Positions 33,375-42,831 of a DNA stretch of 64,000 bases are shown one piece after another. The first letter of the stretch is position 1, and each line of letters opens with the position of its first letter. The notes under the pieces are model-generated. The model did no database searches. It saw only the letters and a list, made by a program, of their open reading frames with translations, and had not been told where the DNA came from. The DNA comes from LGRD01 sp031415135 (GTDB lineage: Bacteria; Pseudomonadota; Gammaproteobacteria; Burkholderiales; Burkholderiaceae_C): assembly GCA_031415135.1 (NCBI GenBank), contig JANORB010000127.1, forward strand, positions 36,791 through 100,790, given 5' to 3'. Made by a program: the position numbers and the translations under genes.

Positions 33375-35353
33375 CGGGCTTCACTTCGGTGCTGATCGCC
33401 AACCGCGGCGAGATCGTCGCCCGCGTGGCGCGCACGGCGCGCCGGCTCGGCTTGGCGACCATCGGTGTCGCCTCCGACGCCGACCGAGCAGCACCGCACA
33501 CCACGCACTGCGACATCACGATGCCGATCGGTGGCGACCGCCCGGCCGACTCTTATTTGCGTGCCGATGCGCTGATCGCCGCGGCACGCGCATCCGGCGC
33601 GCAGGCGCTGCACCCGGGCTACGGGTTCCTGTCCGAAAGCGCCGGGTTCGCGCAGGCGGTGATCGACGCCGGCCTGGTGTGGATCGGCCCGCCCCCCGAA
33701 GCGATGCGCGCGATGGGCGACAAGGCCCGCGCGCGCCGGCGCATGGCCGGCTCCAGCGTGCCGGTGTTGCCCGGCTATGACGGCGACGACCAGAGCCGCG
33801 CCACCTTGCGGCGCGCCGCGCAGCACATCGGCTGGCCGCTGATGGTCAAGGCCACGGCCGGTGGCGGCGGGCGCGGCATGCGGCTGGTGGTGCAAGCCGA
33901 TCAACTCGACAGCGCGCTCGACTCGGCGCAGGCCGAGGCGCAGAGCGCGTTCGGTGAGCCGCGCCTGCTGCTCGAGCGCGCACTGATCGGGCCGCGCCAT
34001 GTCGAGATTCAGGTTTTTGCCGACCCGCACGGCAACGTGGTCCACCTGGGCGAGCGCGACTGCTCGGTGCAGCGGCGCCACCAGAAGATCATTGAAGAGG
34101 CGCCCTCGCCCGCCGTGTCGCAGGCCTTGCGCCGGCGCATGGGCGATGCGGCCGTGGCGGTGGCGCGCGAGATCGGCTACGTCGGCGCGGGCACGGTCGA
34201 GTTCTTGCTGGACGCCGCCGGGCAGTTCTGGTTCATGGAGATGAACACCCGGCTGCAGGTGGAGCACCCGTTGACCGAGGCGCTGGTCGGCATCGACCTG
34301 GTCGAATGGCAGTTCCGCGTGGCGGCGGGTGAAACCTTGCCGCTGAGTCAGGACGACGTGCTGCGGCGTTACGAGCGCGGCGGCCACGCCATCGAGGTTC
34401 GGCTGTGCGCGGAAGACCCGGCGCGCGACTTCCTGCCCCAGGCCGGCACGCTGCAACTGTGGCGAGCGCCGGAGAACGTGCGCTGCGATCACGCACTGGC
34501 GACGGGATGCGAAATCAGCCCGTTCTACGATTCGATGCTCGGCAAGCTGATCGCGCACGCGCCCACGCGCGCTGCCGCGATCCAGCAACTGGCCGCTGCA
34601 CTCGACCACACCGTGTGCCTGGGCCTGCAGACCAATCGCGAATTTTTGGCGCGTGTGCTGCGGCACCCGGCATTCGCGGGCGACACGGTCACCACGGCCT
34701 TCATCGCCACCCACTTTGCGGACGCCGCTTCACGTGCAGTCGCCCGCCCCAGCTGGCTCGAAGCGCTGGCCGCCGTGGCTACAGTCACGTTGCCGCAAAG
34801 CGCCTTGCCGCCGCTGTGGAGCGCCTGGACCTCGTCGAACGTGATCGCCACGCAGGCGCTGCTGGACAGCGGCGCCGGCGTGACGCGCTGGCACATTGCG
34901 GGCGCTCCGGGCAATGTGGCCGCCAGCGCCGGTGCGGCCGTCCATCGTGTGCAGGCGTTGACCTCGGGCGCTGACGCATCGATCAGCGCCATCGTCGATG
35001 GGCGACCCGTCCATGCCACGCTGCACCGCGCGCGCACCCTGTGGTGGTGGCTCTGCGATGGCATCGAACTCGAAGTGCACGACCTGCGCCTGGCCGCTGC
35101 GGGCAATGCGGCCCAGGCCGCCGCCGGCGCGCTGCTCGCGCCCATGCATGGCCGCATCACACAAGTGCTGTTTGAAGCCGGTGCGACGGTCGAGGCCGGC
35201 GCGTTGCTGCTGGTGATGGAAGCCATGAAGATGGAGCACCAGATTCACGCCCCGCATGCCGGCACCGTGAAGGCGCTGTTCGCGCGCGCGGGCGAACAGG
35301 TGTCGGCGCGCCAACTGCTGGTGGAACTGGCGCTGGTGGAACCGGCGCCATGA
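33371..35353 (+). CDS. atuF: Acyl-CoA carboxylase alpha subunit, biotin carboxylase + BCCP (AtuF-like)
   Basis: This is a 660-residue subunit that carboxylates its own biotin using ATP and bicarbonate. The N-terminal biotin carboxylase starts with SVLIANRGEIVARVARTARRLG. The ATP-grasp glycine-rich loop is KATAGGGGRGM, followed by ERDCSVQRRHQKIIEEAPSP and FMEMNTRLQVEHPLTE. The C-terminal carrier domain has the biotinylation motif EAMKMEH with the acceptor Lys at residue 620. It pairs with the beta subunit encoded two genes upstream. It overlaps both neighbouring genes by four bases. Length is right for the AtuF/LiuD class. Confidence 0.88.
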   Translation: MTGFTSVLIANRGEIVARVARTARRLGLATIGVASDADRAAPHTTHCDITMPIGGDRPADSYLRADALIAAARASGAQALHPGYGFLSESAGFAQAVIDAGLVWIGPPPEAMRAMGDKARARRRMAGSSVPVLPGYDGDDQSRATLRRAAQHIGWPLMVKATAGGGGRGMRLVVQADQLDSALDSAQAEAQSAFGEPRLLLERALIGPRHVEIQVFADPHGNVVHLGERDCSVQRRHQKIIEEAPSPAVSQALRRRMGDAAVAVAREIGYVGAGTVEFLLDAAGQFWFMEMNTRLQVEHPLTEALVGIDLVEWQFRVAAGETLPLSQDDVLRRYERGGHAIEVRLCAEDPARDFLPQAGTLQLWRAPENVRCDHALATGCEISPFYDSMLGKLIAHAPTRAAAIQQLAAALDHTVCLGLQTNREFLARVLRHPAFAGDTVTTAFIATHFADAASRAVARPSWLEALAAVATVTLPQSALPPLWSAWTSSNVIATQALLDSGAGVTRWHIAGAPGNVAASAGAAVHRVQALTSGADASISAIVDGRPVHATLHRARTLWWWLCDGIELEVHDLRLAAAGNAAQAAAGALLAPMHGRITQVLFEAGATVEAGALLLVMEAMKMEHQIHAPHAGTVKALFARAGEQVSARQLLVELALVEPAP

Positions 35354-36486
35354 CCTTCAGTGCCGAGCACGAACTGTTTCGCCACAGCGTGCGCCGTTTT
35401 GTCAGCCACGAGATCGCGCCGCACATCAACGCCTGGGACGAAGCGCAGACGTTTCCGCGCGAGCTGTACCGCCGCGCCGCGCAGCTGGGCCTGCTCGGCC
35501 TGGGCTACCCCGAAGCCTATGGCGGCACGCCGGCCGACACGTGGTTCCGCCTGGTCGCCACCGAGGAGATCGCGCGCGCCGGCAGCGGCGGGCTGATGGC
35601 CAGCCTGTTCTCGCACAACATCGGCCTGCCGCCGATCCTGGCGCATGGCAGCGAGACGCTGAAGCAGCGCGTGATTCCATCGGTGCTGGCCGGCGACAAG
35701 ATCGCCGCGCTCGCCATCACCGAGCCGGGTGGCGGCTCGGACGTGGCTCGCCTGCGCTGTTCGGCCCGGCTCGACGGCGGCGAATGGGTCATCAACGGCG
35801 AAAAGAGTTTCATCACCTCGGGCCTGCGCGCCGACTGGATCACGCTGGCCGTTCGCACCGGCGCCCAGGGTGCGGCGGGGATTTCGCTGCTCGCAGTGCC
35901 CGGTGATGCACCCGGCCTGGAGCGGCTGGCGCTGAGCACGATGGGCTGGTGGTGCAGCGACACCGCGCAGCTGCGCTTCACCGATTGCCGGGTGCCGGCC
36001 GACCACCTGATCGGCCCGGAGAACGCCGGCTTTCGCGCCATCATGGAAAACTTCAACGGCGAACGGCTGCTGATGTCGGCCGGGGCCAACGCATTTGCGC
36101 AGGTCTGCCTGGACGAGGCGCTGGACTGGGCGCGGCAACGCCAGACCTTCGGCGCCGCGCTGGTCGAACACCAGGTGATTCGCCACAAGCTGATGGACAT
36201 GCACATGCGCATCGCCAGCACCCGCGCCTGGCTGCACGCGCTGGTGGCGCGCTGCGAAGCCGGCGACACCGGTGCCGACTGGGTGGCCGAGTTGTGCCTG
36301 CTGAAAAATCACGCCACCCAGGCCATGCAGTTCTGCGCTGACCAGGCGGTGCAAATCCTCGGTGGCATGGGCTTCATGCGCGGCACAAAAAGCGAGCGCA
36401 TCTACCGCGAGGTGAAGGTGATGATGATCGGTGGCGGCGCCGAGGAGATCATGAAGGAACTGGCGGCGAGGCAGCTCGGAATATGA
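35350..36486 (+). CDS. Acyl-CoA dehydrogenase (second copy)
   Basis: This is a 378-residue dehydrogenase with ITEPGGGSDVARL, KSFITSGLRADW, a helix-G Glu in NGERLLM, and the C-terminal QILGGMGFMRGTKSERIYREVKV. As in the first copy the usual C-terminal catalytic Glu position is Gly (MIGGGAEEIM), so the helix-G Glu is the likely base. It is clearly diverged from the first copy and so probably acts on another intermediate, for example after chain shortening. Four-base overlaps couple it to the biotin carboxylase gene before and the thioesterase gene after. I could not assign it to a named Atu protein. Confidence 0.85.
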   Translation: MTFSAEHELFRHSVRRFVSHEIAPHINAWDEAQTFPRELYRRAAQLGLLGLGYPEAYGGTPADTWFRLVATEEIARAGSGGLMASLFSHNIGLPPILAHGSETLKQRVIPSVLAGDKIAALAITEPGGGSDVARLRCSARLDGGEWVINGEKSFITSGLRADWITLAVRTGAQGAAGISLLAVPGDAPGLERLALSTMGWWCSDTAQLRFTDCRVPADHLIGPENAGFRAIMENFNGERLLMSAGANAFAQVCLDEALDWARQRQTFGAALVEHQVIRHKLMDMHMRIASTRAWLHALVARCEAGDTGADWVAELCLLKNHATQAMQFCADQAVQILGGMGFMRGTKSERIYREVKVMMIGGGAEEIMKELAARQLGI

Positions 36487-36953
36487 GCACGCACAACTTG
36501 TTCGAGCCCGAGTTCGTCGTCAAGCTCCGAGCCATTTTCGAGGAGCGCATCCGCTTCAACCAGCTGCTCGGCCTGCGCATCGACACGCTCGAAGCCGACC
36601 GCGTGTCGGCGCACATCGCGATGCGCCCCGAGTTGCTTGGCCACTTCACCCACCAGCGCCTGCATGGCGGCGTGATCAGCGCCACGCTGGACGCCATCGG
36701 CGGCCTGGCGGTGATGGCCGCCATCGGTGCGCGCCACATGGACCAGGCGGTGGACACCCGGCTGGCGCGTTTCAACAAGCTGGGCACCATCGACCTGCGG
36801 GTCGACTACCTGCGCCCCGCCACCGGCCCGCGGTTCGCCGTGCATGCCACCGTGCTGCGGCTGGGCAGCCGGGTGGCCTCCACCCGCATGGAGTTTTTCG
36901 ACAGCCAGGGCAAGCTGCTGAGCACCGGGGCGGCGGCCTACATCGTCAGCTGA
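36483..36953 (+). CDS. Hotdog-fold acyl-CoA thioesterase (PaaI/YigI-like)
   Basis: This is a 156-residue hotdog protein. The characteristic helix motif is HGGVISATLDAIGGLAVM, with the HGG and the acidic Asp four turns later typical of PaaI-type thioesterases. The strand region TIDLRVDYLRPATG follows. It is the last gene of the operon and overlaps the dehydrogenase by four bases. The probable role is release of CoA from stalled acyl-CoA intermediates. It ends 27 bases before the convergent binding-protein gene. Confidence 0.85.
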   Translation: MSTHNLFEPEFVVKLRAIFEERIRFNQLLGLRIDTLEADRVSAHIAMRPELLGHFTHQRLHGGVISATLDAIGGLAVMAAIGARHMDQAVDTRLARFNKLGTIDLRVDYLRPATGPRFAVHATVLRLGSRVASTRMEFFDSQGKLLSTGAAAYIVS

Positions 36954-36980
36954 CCGGCCCCCGGGTGAGGGCCGGCCGCG

Positions 36981-38147
36981 TCAGTTCATCTTCGTGTAGT
37001 CGGAAATCACTTTCCACTTGCCGTCGGTAATCTGCGACAGCCTTGACGCATCGCTGCCCAGCCGCTTGGTCGGCGAAAACGTGGCCGGGGCACTGCCGAA
37101 GATGTCGGGCGGGAGCTTCATCGTGTCCATGGCCTTGATGAAGCTTTCGGTGTTCAGGCTGGCGCCGGCCTTGGTCGACGCATTGGCGAACACATCGACG
37201 ATGGTGTAGCCATAGACCGAGAAAACGGTCGGGTCTTCGTTGAACTTGGTCTTGTACTTGTTGGCCCAGAAACGAATCGGCTGCGAGGCTTCGTCGGTGT
37301 ACGGGTTCTGCACGGTCATGGTGGCGTACAGGCCGTCCATGGCCTTGCCGCCGAGCTTGTGGATCAGGTCGGTGTAGACCGCGCTGGAGCCCAGGAACAC
37401 CGGGTTGAAGCCGGTCTTGCGCGACTCGCCGATCGTGCCGATGGTCTCGCGGATGATCGTGCCCAGCACCACCAGGTCGCAGTTGGCCGCCTTCATGCGC
37501 GCCACCTGCGACGAAAAGTCGGTGGCGCCGCGCTTGTACGAGGTCTTCTCGGCCAGCTCCATGCCCACCGTCTTGAGGCCGGCCTCGGCACCGCGCACGA
37601 CCTCGAGCCCGAACTCATCGTCCTGGTAGATGGTGCAGACCTTCTTCGCAGCCTTTTCCTTGATGATGCCGGGCAGCGCGCTGCGCATCTGGTCGTAGTA
37701 GGTGGCGGCGAACGCGTACTTCAACTTGTGGAACGGCTCGTACATTTCGCGCGCCGCCGTCACCGGAAAGAAGTTCACCACGTTCTTCTCGAACTGCACC
37801 GGCATCGCCGCGTTGTTCTGCGCCGTGCCCAGGTGGCCGAGCATGGCGAAGATCTTGTCCTGGTTGACGAGCTTCTGGGCCGCCAGCACGGCCTTCTTGG
37901 GGTCGTAGCCCGAATCCTCGACCAGCAGCTTGAGCTTGCGGCCGTTCACGCCGCCCTGCTCGTTGAGCTCGTCCACACGCAGCATCATGCCCAGGCGAAT
38001 CTGTTTGCCGAAGCCGGCCAGCGGCCCGGACAAGTCCTGAATGGTGCCGACGACGATTTCGTCCTTGCTCACACCCTGTGACTGGGCATGGCTGAGGCTG
38101 GCGGCAAGCGCCAGTCCGGCGGCAACGAGGGGCGCAACGGGTTTCAT
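36981..38147 (-). CDS. Branched-chain amino acid-type ABC transporter, periplasmic binding protein
   Basis: This is a 388-residue protein with signal peptide MKPVAPLVAAGLALAASLSHA. The mature protein starts with DEIVVGTIQDLSGPLAGFGKQIRLGM, followed by LVEDSGYDPKKAVLAAQKLV, the standard Leu/Ile/Val-binding-protein (Peripla_BP_6) pattern. The start at 38147 has AGGAG upstream. It follows the acyl-CoA synthetase gene on the same strand and probably serves the liv-type permease encoded upstream. In such clusters this transporter class often carries aromatic or short carboxylic acids rather than amino acids, so the ligand here may be a pathway substrate (inference). Confidence 0.9.
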   Translation of the reverse strand: MKPVAPLVAAGLALAASLSHAQSQGVSKDEIVVGTIQDLSGPLAGFGKQIRLGMMLRVDELNEQGGVNGRKLKLLVEDSGYDPKKAVLAAQKLVNQDKIFAMLGHLGTAQNNAAMPVQFEKNVVNFFPVTAAREMYEPFHKLKYAFAATYYDQMRSALPGIIKEKAAKKVCTIYQDDEFGLEVVRGAEAGLKTVGMELAEKTSYKRGATDFSSQVARMKAANCDLVVLGTIIRETIGTIGESRKTGFNPVFLGSSAVYTDLIHKLGGKAMDGLYATMTVQNPYTDEASQPIRFWANKYKTKFNEDPTVFSVYGYTIVDVFANASTKAGASLNTESFIKAMDTMKLPPDIFGSAPATFSPTKRLGSDASRLSQITDGKWKVISDYTKMN

Positions 38148-38187
38148 CAATGGTCTCCTGCAAAAGGTACAAGGTGGGGGGAATCGA

Positions 38188-40043
38188 TCAACGGTACAAC
38201 GCTTCAATTCGGTCGGCATACTTCTTCTCGACGAGCTTGCGTTTGAGCTTCATCGTCGGCGTGAGTTCATCGTCTTCAGCGGTCAACTGGGTCTCCAACA
38301 GAAAGAATTTCTTGATCTGCTCGACGCGGGCGAACTTCTTGTTCACCCGTTCGACCTCGCCCCAGATCAGCGCCTGCACTTGCGTTGCGCGCGTCAGGCT
38401 GGTGTAGTTGCTGAACGGGATGTCGTGGTCCTGGGCGAATTTTTCGACGTTCTCCTGGTCGATCATCACGATCACGACCAGGTACGGCCGCTTGTCGCCC
38501 ACCACGACCGCGTCGGTGATGTAGGGCGAGAACTTCAGGTCGTTCTCCAGCTCGCTGGGGTGATGTTCTTGCCGCCGGCCGTGATGATGATGTCCTTCAT
38601 GCGGTCGGTGATTCGAAAATAGCCGTCGGCGTCCTGCAGGCCCACGTCGCCGGTGTGCAGCCAGCCGTCGGGCGTGATGGCTTCGGCCGTCTTGTCCGGC
38701 AGGTTCAGGTAGCCCATGAAGACGTTGGTGCCGCGCACCATCAGCTCACTGGTGAGCGGGTCGAGCTTGACCTCGTTGTACGGGCAGGCCGGGCCGATCA
38801 TGCCGGGCTTGATGCGCTCGGCCGGCGTGTAGGTGGCGGCGCCGCAGGTCTCGGTCATGCCCCACACCTCGACCATCGGCACGCCCAATGCCAGATACCA
38901 CTTCACCAGGTCGGGCGAGATGGGTGCGGCGCCGGTCACGCAAAAGCGCGCACGGTGGATGCCGATCATCTTGCGCACGTTGTTCAGCGCCAGCACTTTT
39001 GCCAGCTGGAACTGCAGCTTCAGCAGGCCGCCCACCGGTTGGCCGGCCAGCACCAGGTCGGCAATGCGCGTGCCCACGCCCAGGCTCCACCCATAGGCCA
39101 GTTGCTGCAGCTTGCCCGATTCGCGCAGAGATATCGCCACCGCCGAATAGAACTTCTCCCACACCCGCGGCACGGCGGTGAACACGGTGGGCGCGATCTC
39201 GCGCACGTTCTCGGGCACGGTCTCGGGGTTCTCGACGAAGTTCAGCACCGAGCCGGTGTACAGCGCAAAGTACTCGCCGCCCAGGCGCTCGGCGATGTGG
39301 CACAGCGGCAGGAAGCACATGCGGTCGTCGTTCTCGTCCTGCGCCACGATGCTGTTGTAGCCACGCACCGTGTAGACGATGCCGCGATGCGAATGCATCG
39401 CCCCCTTGGGTTTGCCCGTGGTGCCCGAGGTGTAGACCAGGATGGCCAGGTCGCCGGGCTTGCAGGCGGCCGCGCGAGCGTCGAGCGCGCCGGGGTGCGT
39501 CTTGGCATGAATGCGCCCCAGTTCGCGCAAGGTCGGCAGCGACACGACCGAGTCGTCGTCGAAGTCGCGCAGACCCTCGCTGTCGAAAACGATGATCTTG
39601 CTCAGCAGCGGCAGGTGTTCGCGCACCGCCAGCACCTTGTCGAGCTGCTCCTCGTCTTCGACGAACAGAATGCGCGTGCCCGAGTCCTGGCACAGGTAGA
39701 GCACCTGCTCGGTGGCGTCGGTGGGGTAGATGCCGTTGGACACCCCACCGCAACTCAGAACCGCCAGGTCGGCGAGCACCCATTCGACGACCGTGTTGGA
39801 AAGAATCGAGGCGCAGTTGCCGGCCTTGAAGCCCAGGCTCAGCAAGCCGTCGCCGATTTCGCGCACAGCCTGGGCGGTTTGTTGCCAGCTCCACTGGCGC
39901 CAGATTCCCAAGTGCTTCTGGCGCATGAAAACACGCTCGCCGCGCAGCGCCACGGCGTTCCAGAACACGGCGGACAAGGTGTCGCCCGGCACCACCACGT
40001 CGGTGCGCGGCTTCAAGTGATCCATGTCCCAAAGGTTGCTCAT
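38188..40043 (-). pseudogene. AMP-forming acyl-CoA synthetase (FadD/AtuH-like), frameshifted
   Basis: The gene would encode about 618 residues that activate a carboxylic acid to its CoA ester. The first part (from 40043, MSNLWDMDHLK) has the AMP-binding motif YTSGTTGKPKG, VWGMTETCGA, and the hinge WLHTGDVG and RMKDIIITAGGKN. At the end of that motif the frame breaks. The next residues read ITPASWRTT then stop. Adding one C in the run at 38557-38560 restores ITPSELENDLKFSPYITDAV, which continues in the downstream frame to VVGDKRPYLVVIVM and the stop at 38188. This is either a real inactivating mutation that removes the C-terminal catalytic lid, or a sequencing error in a short homopolymer. It sits between livF and the binding-protein gene. 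Confidence 0.85.
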
Positions 40044-40073
40044 GTCAGCACCCCGCTCGCCGAGTACGGCGAT

Positions 40074-40092
40074 CGACCCTCCGGGAGGGTCG
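40074..40092. promoter_or_regulatory. 9-1-9 palindrome upstream of the acyl-CoA synthetase gene
   Basis: CGACCCTCC-G-GGAGGGTCG is a perfect inverted repeat in the 123-base gap between livF and the synthetase gene, 31 bases before the synthetase start. It could be an attenuating hairpin or an operator. A lone TTGCTTGG half-site lies just beyond it (near 40097). Confidence 0.4.
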
Positions 40093-40166
40093 GGCCTTGC
40101 TTGGGACGGCCCGGCGCGGCGGCCCGCGCCAGATTGGATGACACAGGATGTCTCATGGTTCGCCGC

Positions 40167-40955
40167 TCACCTCCACGTCTTCTTCTTCTTCCAGCGCCGC
40201 TCGCCGCGCACCCCGGTTTCCTTCATGCCGAGGTAGAACTCCCGGATGTCGTCCTTGTCGCGCAGCCGTTCGCAGGTGTCTTCCATCACGATGCGCCCGT
40301 TCTCGAGCACATAGCCGAAGTCGGCCACGTTGAGCGCCATGTTGGCGTTTTGCTCGACCAGCAAAAAGGTCGTGCCGCGTTCGCGGTTGATGCGGATGAC
40401 GATCTCGAAAATCTCGCGTGTCAGGCGCGGCGACAGCCCCAGGCTGGGTTCGTCCAGCAGGATCAGTTCGGGCGCGGCCATCAGCGCGCGCGAGATCGCC
40501 AGCATCTGCTGCTGCCCACCCGACAGCAAGCCGGCGTCCTGCGTGGCGCGCTCTCTCAGGATCGGAAAATAGCCGTAGACCGCCTGCATGTCCTTGGCCA
40601 CGCCGTCGCGGTCGTGCCGCGTGTAGGCGCCCATCAGCAGGTTGTCGTGCACCGACAGCAGCGGGAACACTTCGCGCCCTTCGGGCACATGGCTCAAGCC
40701 GCGCTGCACGATCAGCGCCGGGTCGCGGGCGGTGATGTCCTCGCCCTTGAACGCGATGCTGCCTTTGCGCGGGTCGATGATGCCGGAGATGGTTTTCAGG
40801 ATGGTCGACTTGCCGGCGCCGTTGGAGCCCAGCACGGTGGCGATCTGGCCCTGGATCACCTGCAGGCTCACACCGCGGATCGCGCGGATCGGCCCGTAAG
40901 CGCTTTCTACGTTGCTGAGCCTGAGCACCACGTCCGCTCCGGTGGCGCCACTCAT
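40167..40955 (-). CDS. livF: Branched-chain amino acid-type ABC transporter ATPase (LivF-type)
   Basis: This is a 262-residue ATPase with Walker A GSNGAGKST, signature LLSGGQQQMLAI and Walker B ELILLDEPSLGLSP. The N-terminus VVLRLSNVESAYGPIRAIRGV and the PEGREVFPLLSV segment are characteristic of LivF. The C-terminus ends in an unusual lysine run (RRWKKKKTW). The ATG at 40955 overlaps the livG stop by four bases. It energises the permease with LivG at the cytoplasmic face of the membrane. Confidence 0.92.
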   Translation of the reverse strand: MSGATGADVVLRLSNVESAYGPIRAIRGVSLQVIQGQIATVLGSNGAGKSTILKTISGIIDPRKGSIAFKGEDITARDPALIVQRGLSHVPEGREVFPLLSVHDNLLMGAYTRHDRDGVAKDMQAVYGYFPILRERATQDAGLLSGGQQQMLAISRALMAAPELILLDEPSLGLSPRLTREIFEIVIRINRERGTTFLLVEQNANMALNVADFGYVLENGRIVMEDTCERLRDKDDIREFYLGMKETGVRGERRWKKKKTWR

Positions 40956-41752
40956 GCCAGCTGCCTGCGCAGACTCGCCACATCTTCGGTCGACCCGAGG
41001 TAGGCCTCGATCACGCCCGGATGGCTTTGCACTTGCGCCGGCGTGCCCAGCGCCAGCACCTCGCCCTGGTTCATCGCCAGCACACGGTCCGAGACCTTGG
41101 AGACCAGCGACATGTCGTGCTCGACCATCAGCACGGTGATCCCCAGCTCGGCGCGAATGTCCTGGATCCAGAACGCCATGTCGTCGGTTTCTTCGACGTT
41201 GAGGCCCGACGAAGGTTCGTCCAGCAGCAACAGCCGGGGCTCGGTGCACAGCGCGCGCGCCAGCTCCACCACCTTGCGCACACCGTAGGGCAGCCCGGCC
41301 ACCATGGAGTCGCGATGGTGCTGCAGGTCCAGCAGGTCGATCACCTGCTCGACCTTTTCGCGCGCCTGCACTTCGGCGCGGCGGGTTCCGGCGCTGAAGA
41401 ACAATTCGCTCCACAGGCCCGTCTGGCGGTGCGTGTGGCGGCCGATCAGCAGGTTCTGCAGCACGGTGGCGTGTTCGAACAGTTCGATGTTTTGAAACGT
41501 GCGCGCAATCCCCAGTTTGGCGATCTCGTGCGGCGCGTGTTCACCGAGCTGGTGGCCGTCGAATTCGATCTGGCCGGTGGTCGGCGTGTAGATGCGGCTG
41601 ATCAGGTTGAACACCGTGGTCTTGCCGGCGCCGTTGGGCCCGATCAGCGTGAACACCTCGCCCTTGGCCACATCGAAGCTCACGTCGTTGACGGCCAGCA
41701 CGCCGCCGAAACGCACACTCAGATTCCTGGCGCTGAGCAAGGGCTGGGTCAT
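40952..41752 (-). CDS. livG: Branched-chain amino acid-type ABC transporter ATPase (LivG-type)
   Basis: This is a 266-residue ATPase with Walker A GPNGAGKTT, LivG-specific GIARTFQNIELFEHATVLQNLLIGRH, the degenerate signature LPYGVRKVVELARAL and Walker B RLLLLDEPSSGLN. The open frame continues far upstream through livM in another frame, but the true start is the ATG at 41752. It overlaps the livM stop by four bases and gives the normal N-terminus MTQPLLSARNLSVRFGG. It pairs with LivF. Confidence 0.92.
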   Translation of the reverse strand: MTQPLLSARNLSVRFGGVLAVNDVSFDVAKGEVFTLIGPNGAGKTTVFNLISRIYTPTTGQIEFDGHQLGEHAPHEIAKLGIARTFQNIELFEHATVLQNLLIGRHTHRQTGLWSELFFSAGTRRAEVQAREKVEQVIDLLDLQHHRDSMVAGLPYGVRKVVELARALCTEPRLLLLDEPSSGLNVEETDDMAFWIQDIRAELGITVLMVEHDMSLVSKVSDRVLAMNQGEVLALGTPAQVQSHPGVIEAYLGSTEDVASLRRQLA

Positions 41753-42825
41753 CTCAGCCGCTCCGACTTCTGGAAGCTCTTTTGCCGCTTGAACATGCCC
41801 TTGCGGTAGAACGGAAAGATCTGCAGGTAGGTGCGCACCTTGAGCCAGCGGCCGTACAGGCCGAGCGGCTCGAACAGCACGAAGGCGATCAGCACCAGGC
41901 CGTACACCAGCCCTTGCAGCCCCGGCGCCTGGCCGATCGCCGCGGGCAGGTAGTCCTTGCCGAGCGAGATCACCTGCGGCATCGTGATCAGGAAGATCGC
42001 GCCGAGGAACGCGCCGTGCACCGACCCGAGCCCGCCGATCACGACCATCAGCAGCAGGTCGACCGACTGGATGATGTTGAACTGGTCGGGCGATATGAAC
42101 TTCAGCTTGTGCGCATACAACGCACCACCGATGCCGGCCAGCGCGGCCGAAATCGCAAACGACAGCGTCTTGTAGTAGGCCAGGTGAATGCCCATGCTCT
42201 GGGCCGAGACCTCGGAGTCGCGGATCGCCACGAACGCCCGGCCGGTGGACGAGCGCAGCAGGTTCAGGATCGCCAGCGTGCTCAGCAGCGTGACGGCCAG
42301 GCACAGCCAGTAGAACGACTCGCCGGATTCGAGCTTCCAGCCGAACATCTCGGGCGCCTTCAGGTGCATGCCGGCGTTGCCACCGGTCACCGATTCCCAG
42401 CGCGCAAAGACTTCTTCGACGATGAAGCCGAACGACAAGGTGGCGATGCCCAGGTAAATGCCCTTCACGCGCAGCGCCGGCAGCCCCACCACCATGCCGA
42501 CGGCGGCCGAGAGCAAGCCGGCCAGTGCCAGCGCGATCGGGAATGGCACGCCAGCCTGCGTGAGCGCCGCCTGCGTGTAGGCGCCGACGCCCAGGAACGC
42601 CGCGTGCCCAAGGGAAAACAGCCCGGTGAATCCGGCCAGCAGCATCAGCCCCAGCCCGACCACCGAATAGATCAACACGAAGGTCAACTGCGCCAGCCAG
42701 TACTCCGGCAGCAACCACGGCGCGGCCAGCAGCACGAGCATCAGCGCGCCGTACCAGAACCGATGCCCGCCATGTTTGGCCAGGCGAATGTCCTGCAGGT
42801 AGTCGGTCTTGAAGATGAACCGCAT
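41749..42825 (-). CDS. livM: Branched-chain amino acid-type ABC transporter permease (LivM-type)
   Basis: This is a 358-residue inner-membrane permease with about nine hydrophobic segments, including FVLIYSVVGLGLMLLAGFTGLFSLGHAAFLGVGAY, the LivM hallmark. The cytoplasmic coupling region is RAFVAIRDSEVSAQSMGIHLAYYKTLSFAISAALAG. The C-terminus is unusually long and basic after the last helix (YRKGMFKRQKSFQKSERLR). It begins six bases after livH and is coupled to livG. Confidence 0.92.
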   Translation of the reverse strand: MRFIFKTDYLQDIRLAKHGGHRFWYGALMLVLLAAPWLLPEYWLAQLTFVLIYSVVGLGLMLLAGFTGLFSLGHAAFLGVGAYTQAALTQAGVPFPIALALAGLLSAAVGMVVGLPALRVKGIYLGIATLSFGFIVEEVFARWESVTGGNAGMHLKAPEMFGWKLESGESFYWLCLAVTLLSTLAILNLLRSSTGRAFVAIRDSEVSAQSMGIHLAYYKTLSFAISAALAGIGGALYAHKLKFISPDQFNIIQSVDLLLMVVIGGLGSVHGAFLGAIFLITMPQVISLGKDYLPAAIGQAPGLQGLVYGLVLIAFVLFEPLGLYGRWLKVRTYLQIFPFYRKGMFKRQKSFQKSERLR

Positions 42826-42831
42826 GGGGCG

